From: Verrucomicrobiota bacterium
GTDB lineage: Bacteria; Verrucomicrobiota; Verrucomicrobiia; Methylacidiphilales; Verrucolacustridaceae
Length of the DNA: 6,629 nt
Assembly (NCBI GenBank): GCA_010031845.1
Contig: RGYX01000050.1
Location: 1 to 6,629 of the forward strand
Direction: 5' to 3'
Shown: piece by piece, positions 5,516 through 6,629 of the stretch
Numbering within the stretch: the stretch's first letter is position 1
Layout of the letters: each line of letters starts with the position of its first letter
Translations under genes and position numbers: made by a program
The notes under the pieces: model-generated
Database searches by the model: none
Told to the model about the DNA's origin: nothing
Seen by the model: only the letters and a program-made list of their open reading frames with translations

Positions 5516-6543
5516 AGACCCGCGCCGCGATCCTCCATCAGACCGGGGCCGACCTCATCGTCGATGAGGTGGAAATCCCCGGACTGGGTTACGGCCAGGC
5601 GCTTGTCCGAATTCTAACCACCCGGATTTGCGGGTCGCAGATCGGGGAGATAGATGCGGTGAAAGGCCCTGACCGTTATTTGCCCCACCTCATCGGGCAT
5701 GAGGCCACGGTGGAGATCTTGGAATTGGGACCGGGCATCAAACATTTGAAGACAGGGGACCGGGCCGTGGCGCATTGGCGACCCGGCGAGGGAGTGGACG
5801 CAGGGGGAACCCGGTATCGCTGGAAGGGAGCAGACTGCAATGCCGGGCCGATCACCACGTTTCAGGAGATCGCCGTGATTTCCGGGAATCGACTGACCCC
5901 GATTCCTCGGGATACCGATCCCGAGCTGGGGGCCCTGATGGCGGACACCCTGACCACGGGGTTCGGGGTGATCCATCATGAAGCCCGGGTGAAAATCGGC
6001 GAGAGTGTGGTCATCATCGGTTGTGGTGGAATTGGGTCGGGGGTGGTGCTGGGAGCCGTTTTGGCCGGCGCCCATCCGGTCGTTGCCGTGGATCTACACG
6101 ACAACAAGCTCGCGCTGGCAAAGAAAATGGGAGCCACGGAAACCTTTTCGGCCAAGGATCCCGCGTGGGCGGAAAAAGTCCGGGCTTTTCTCGGTCATCC
6201 GGCGGATGTGGTGATGGATGGGACCGGACAACCGGCCGTCCTTGAACAAGCCTACGAGCTCTGCGGGCCGAAGGGACGATGTATTGGAATCGGGGTGATG
6301 CGCCACGACCGAAAGCTTTCGATCAACACCTTGCCGCTTCATCTGGGAAGGGTGCTGACCGGATCGGAGGGGGGGTCCAGCCAGCCCCACCGGGAAATTT
6401 CCAAGTATTTGCGGATTCTTGCCGACCGGAAAATTTCCACAAAAGAATGGGTCACCCACCGGTGCACGTTGGCGGAGATCAATCAGGGCATCCGCTGGAT
6501 GCGCTCCGGCGAGCCGATTCACGTGATGGTCCGACCGGCATGA
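5512..6543 (+). CDS. Zinc-type medium-chain dehydrogenase lacking the structural zinc site
   Basis: This 343-residue MDR-family oxidoreductase keeps catalytic-zinc landmarks: Cys40 in ICGSQ and His63-Glu64 in GHEAT. The third ligand position, Cys174 in horse liver alcohol dehydrogenase, aligns with Asp145 in ADTLTTGFG. The usual four-cysteine structural zinc loop after GDR (82-84) is absent; residues 88-118 hold only one Cys (109). The coenzyme domain has GCGGIG (170-175) and Asp194 after the second strand, indicating NAD(H) rather than NADP(H). It should oxidise or reduce an alcohol/carbonyl, here probably on a sugar or sugar nucleotide. It starts with GTG 5512, overlapping the upstream TGA as GTGA, with only a weak GGGA nearby. 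Its own TGA overlaps the transketolase ATG, so it is embedded in the operon. Family is confident; substrate is unknown. Confidence 0.87.
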   Translation: MKTRAAILHQTGADLIVDEVEIPGLGYGQALVRILTTRICGSQIGEIDAVKGPDRYLPHLIGHEATVEILELGPGIKHLKTGDRAVAHWRPGEGVDAGGTRYRWKGADCNAGPITTFQEIAVISGNRLTPIPRDTDPELGALMADTLTTGFGVIHHEARVKIGESVVIIGCGGIGSGVVLGAVLAGAHPVVAVDLHDNKLALAKKMGATETFSAKDPAWAEKVRAFLGHPADVVMDGTGQPAVLEQAYELCGPKGRCIGIGVMRHDRKLSINTLPLHLGRVLTGSEGGSSQPHREISKYLRILADRKISTKEWVTHRCTLAEINQGIRWMRSGEPIHVMVRPA

Positions 6544-6629
6544 GCACGGATTTGGCGGCCACGGCCCGGGAGTTGCGCTACCGCATCATCCAGATGTCCC
6601 ATGCCGCCGGGGCCCCTCATCTGGCGTCG
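6540..6629 (+). CDS. Transketolase N-terminal subunit, first 30 codons only
   Basis: ATG 6540 overlaps the dehydrogenase stop as ATGA and stays open to the window edge. The 30 residues include ELRYRIIQMSHAAGAPHLAS (11-30), closely resembling the start of transketolase N-terminal domains, where LR.RI..M...A..GH/PH.AS leads into the thiamine-diphosphate region. The near-immediate start of this motif is typical of split transketolases, in which N- and C-terminal halves are separate genes. If so, the second half should follow beyond 6629. In this operon it could make sedoheptulose 7-phosphate for the isomerase, or transfer a two-carbon unit to a sugar. The family call rests on a short stretch. 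Confidence 0.72.
   Translation, partial: MSTDLAATARELRYRIIQMSHAAGAPHLAS

Noticed and set aside
6369..6375. G7 run in the MDR dehydrogenase gene as a phase-variation tract
   Set aside because: Only seven bases in GC-rich coding DNA, encoding Gly-Gly in a conserved-looking segment; chance is sufficient.
1..6629. CRISPR arrays, tRNA or rRNA genes, insertion sequences, riboswitches and terminators
   Set aside because: I saw no spaced direct repeats, cloverleaf or rRNA-like sequence, transposase motifs, or GC hairpin followed by a T-run in the short non-coding gaps.

Overview
The window looks like part of a Gram-negative cell-envelope polysaccharide locus. It holds one partial minus-strand gene for a lipid-exporter-type ABC protein (positions 1 to 1424). 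Facing away from it is a tightly packed plus-strand operon of six genes (1469 to the right edge) for making and tailoring an activated sugar, most likely a heptose. The DNA is GC-rich, coding is almost continuous, and both strands have long open frames. Nothing identifies the organism firmly. The MsbA-like exporter beside phosphoheptose genes indicates a bacterium with LPS or a similar surface glycan. A Verrucomicrobiota/PVC-type or other environmental Gram-negative origin is only a weak impression.

Layout. 1-1424 (minus) is the N-terminal part of an ABC exporter, with the membrane domain and the first part of the ATPase, cut by the left edge in the Q-loop. Its start is odd: a well-placed Shine-Dalgarno precedes an ATG at 1444 whose frame stops after seven codons, at a TGA overlapping the TTG that opens the transporter frame. 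1469-2026 is a SIS-domain, GmhA-like phosphoheptose isomerase. 2023-3024 is an extended SDR with Arg where the catalytic Lys is expected. 3021-4550 is a two-domain nucleotidyltransferase plus PfkB kinase, the reverse of the HldE order. 4568-5515 is a second SDR with a normal YxxxK. 5512-6543 is a zinc-type MDR dehydrogenase without the structural-zinc cysteines. 6540 to the edge is the first 30 codons of a transketolase N-terminal half.

The plus-strand genes overlap by 4 bases (ATGA or GTGA) at four of five junctions. The exception, 4550/4568, has a 17-base gap with its own Shine-Dalgarno. They are therefore very probably one translationally coupled operon.

Proposed logic (inference): the transketolase supplies or uses sedoheptulose 7-phosphate, the SIS protein isomerises it, the fusion enzyme phosphorylates and nucleotidyl-activates the heptose, and the two SDRs and the MDR dehydrogenase dehydrate, epimerise, oxidise or reduce it before transfer to a surface glycan. 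No GmhB-like phosphatase and no glycosyltransferase is visible here; they may lie outside the window. The parts belong to known families. The least described aspects are the product of this cassette, the inverted fusion enzyme, and the unusual start and C8 tract of the transporter gene.
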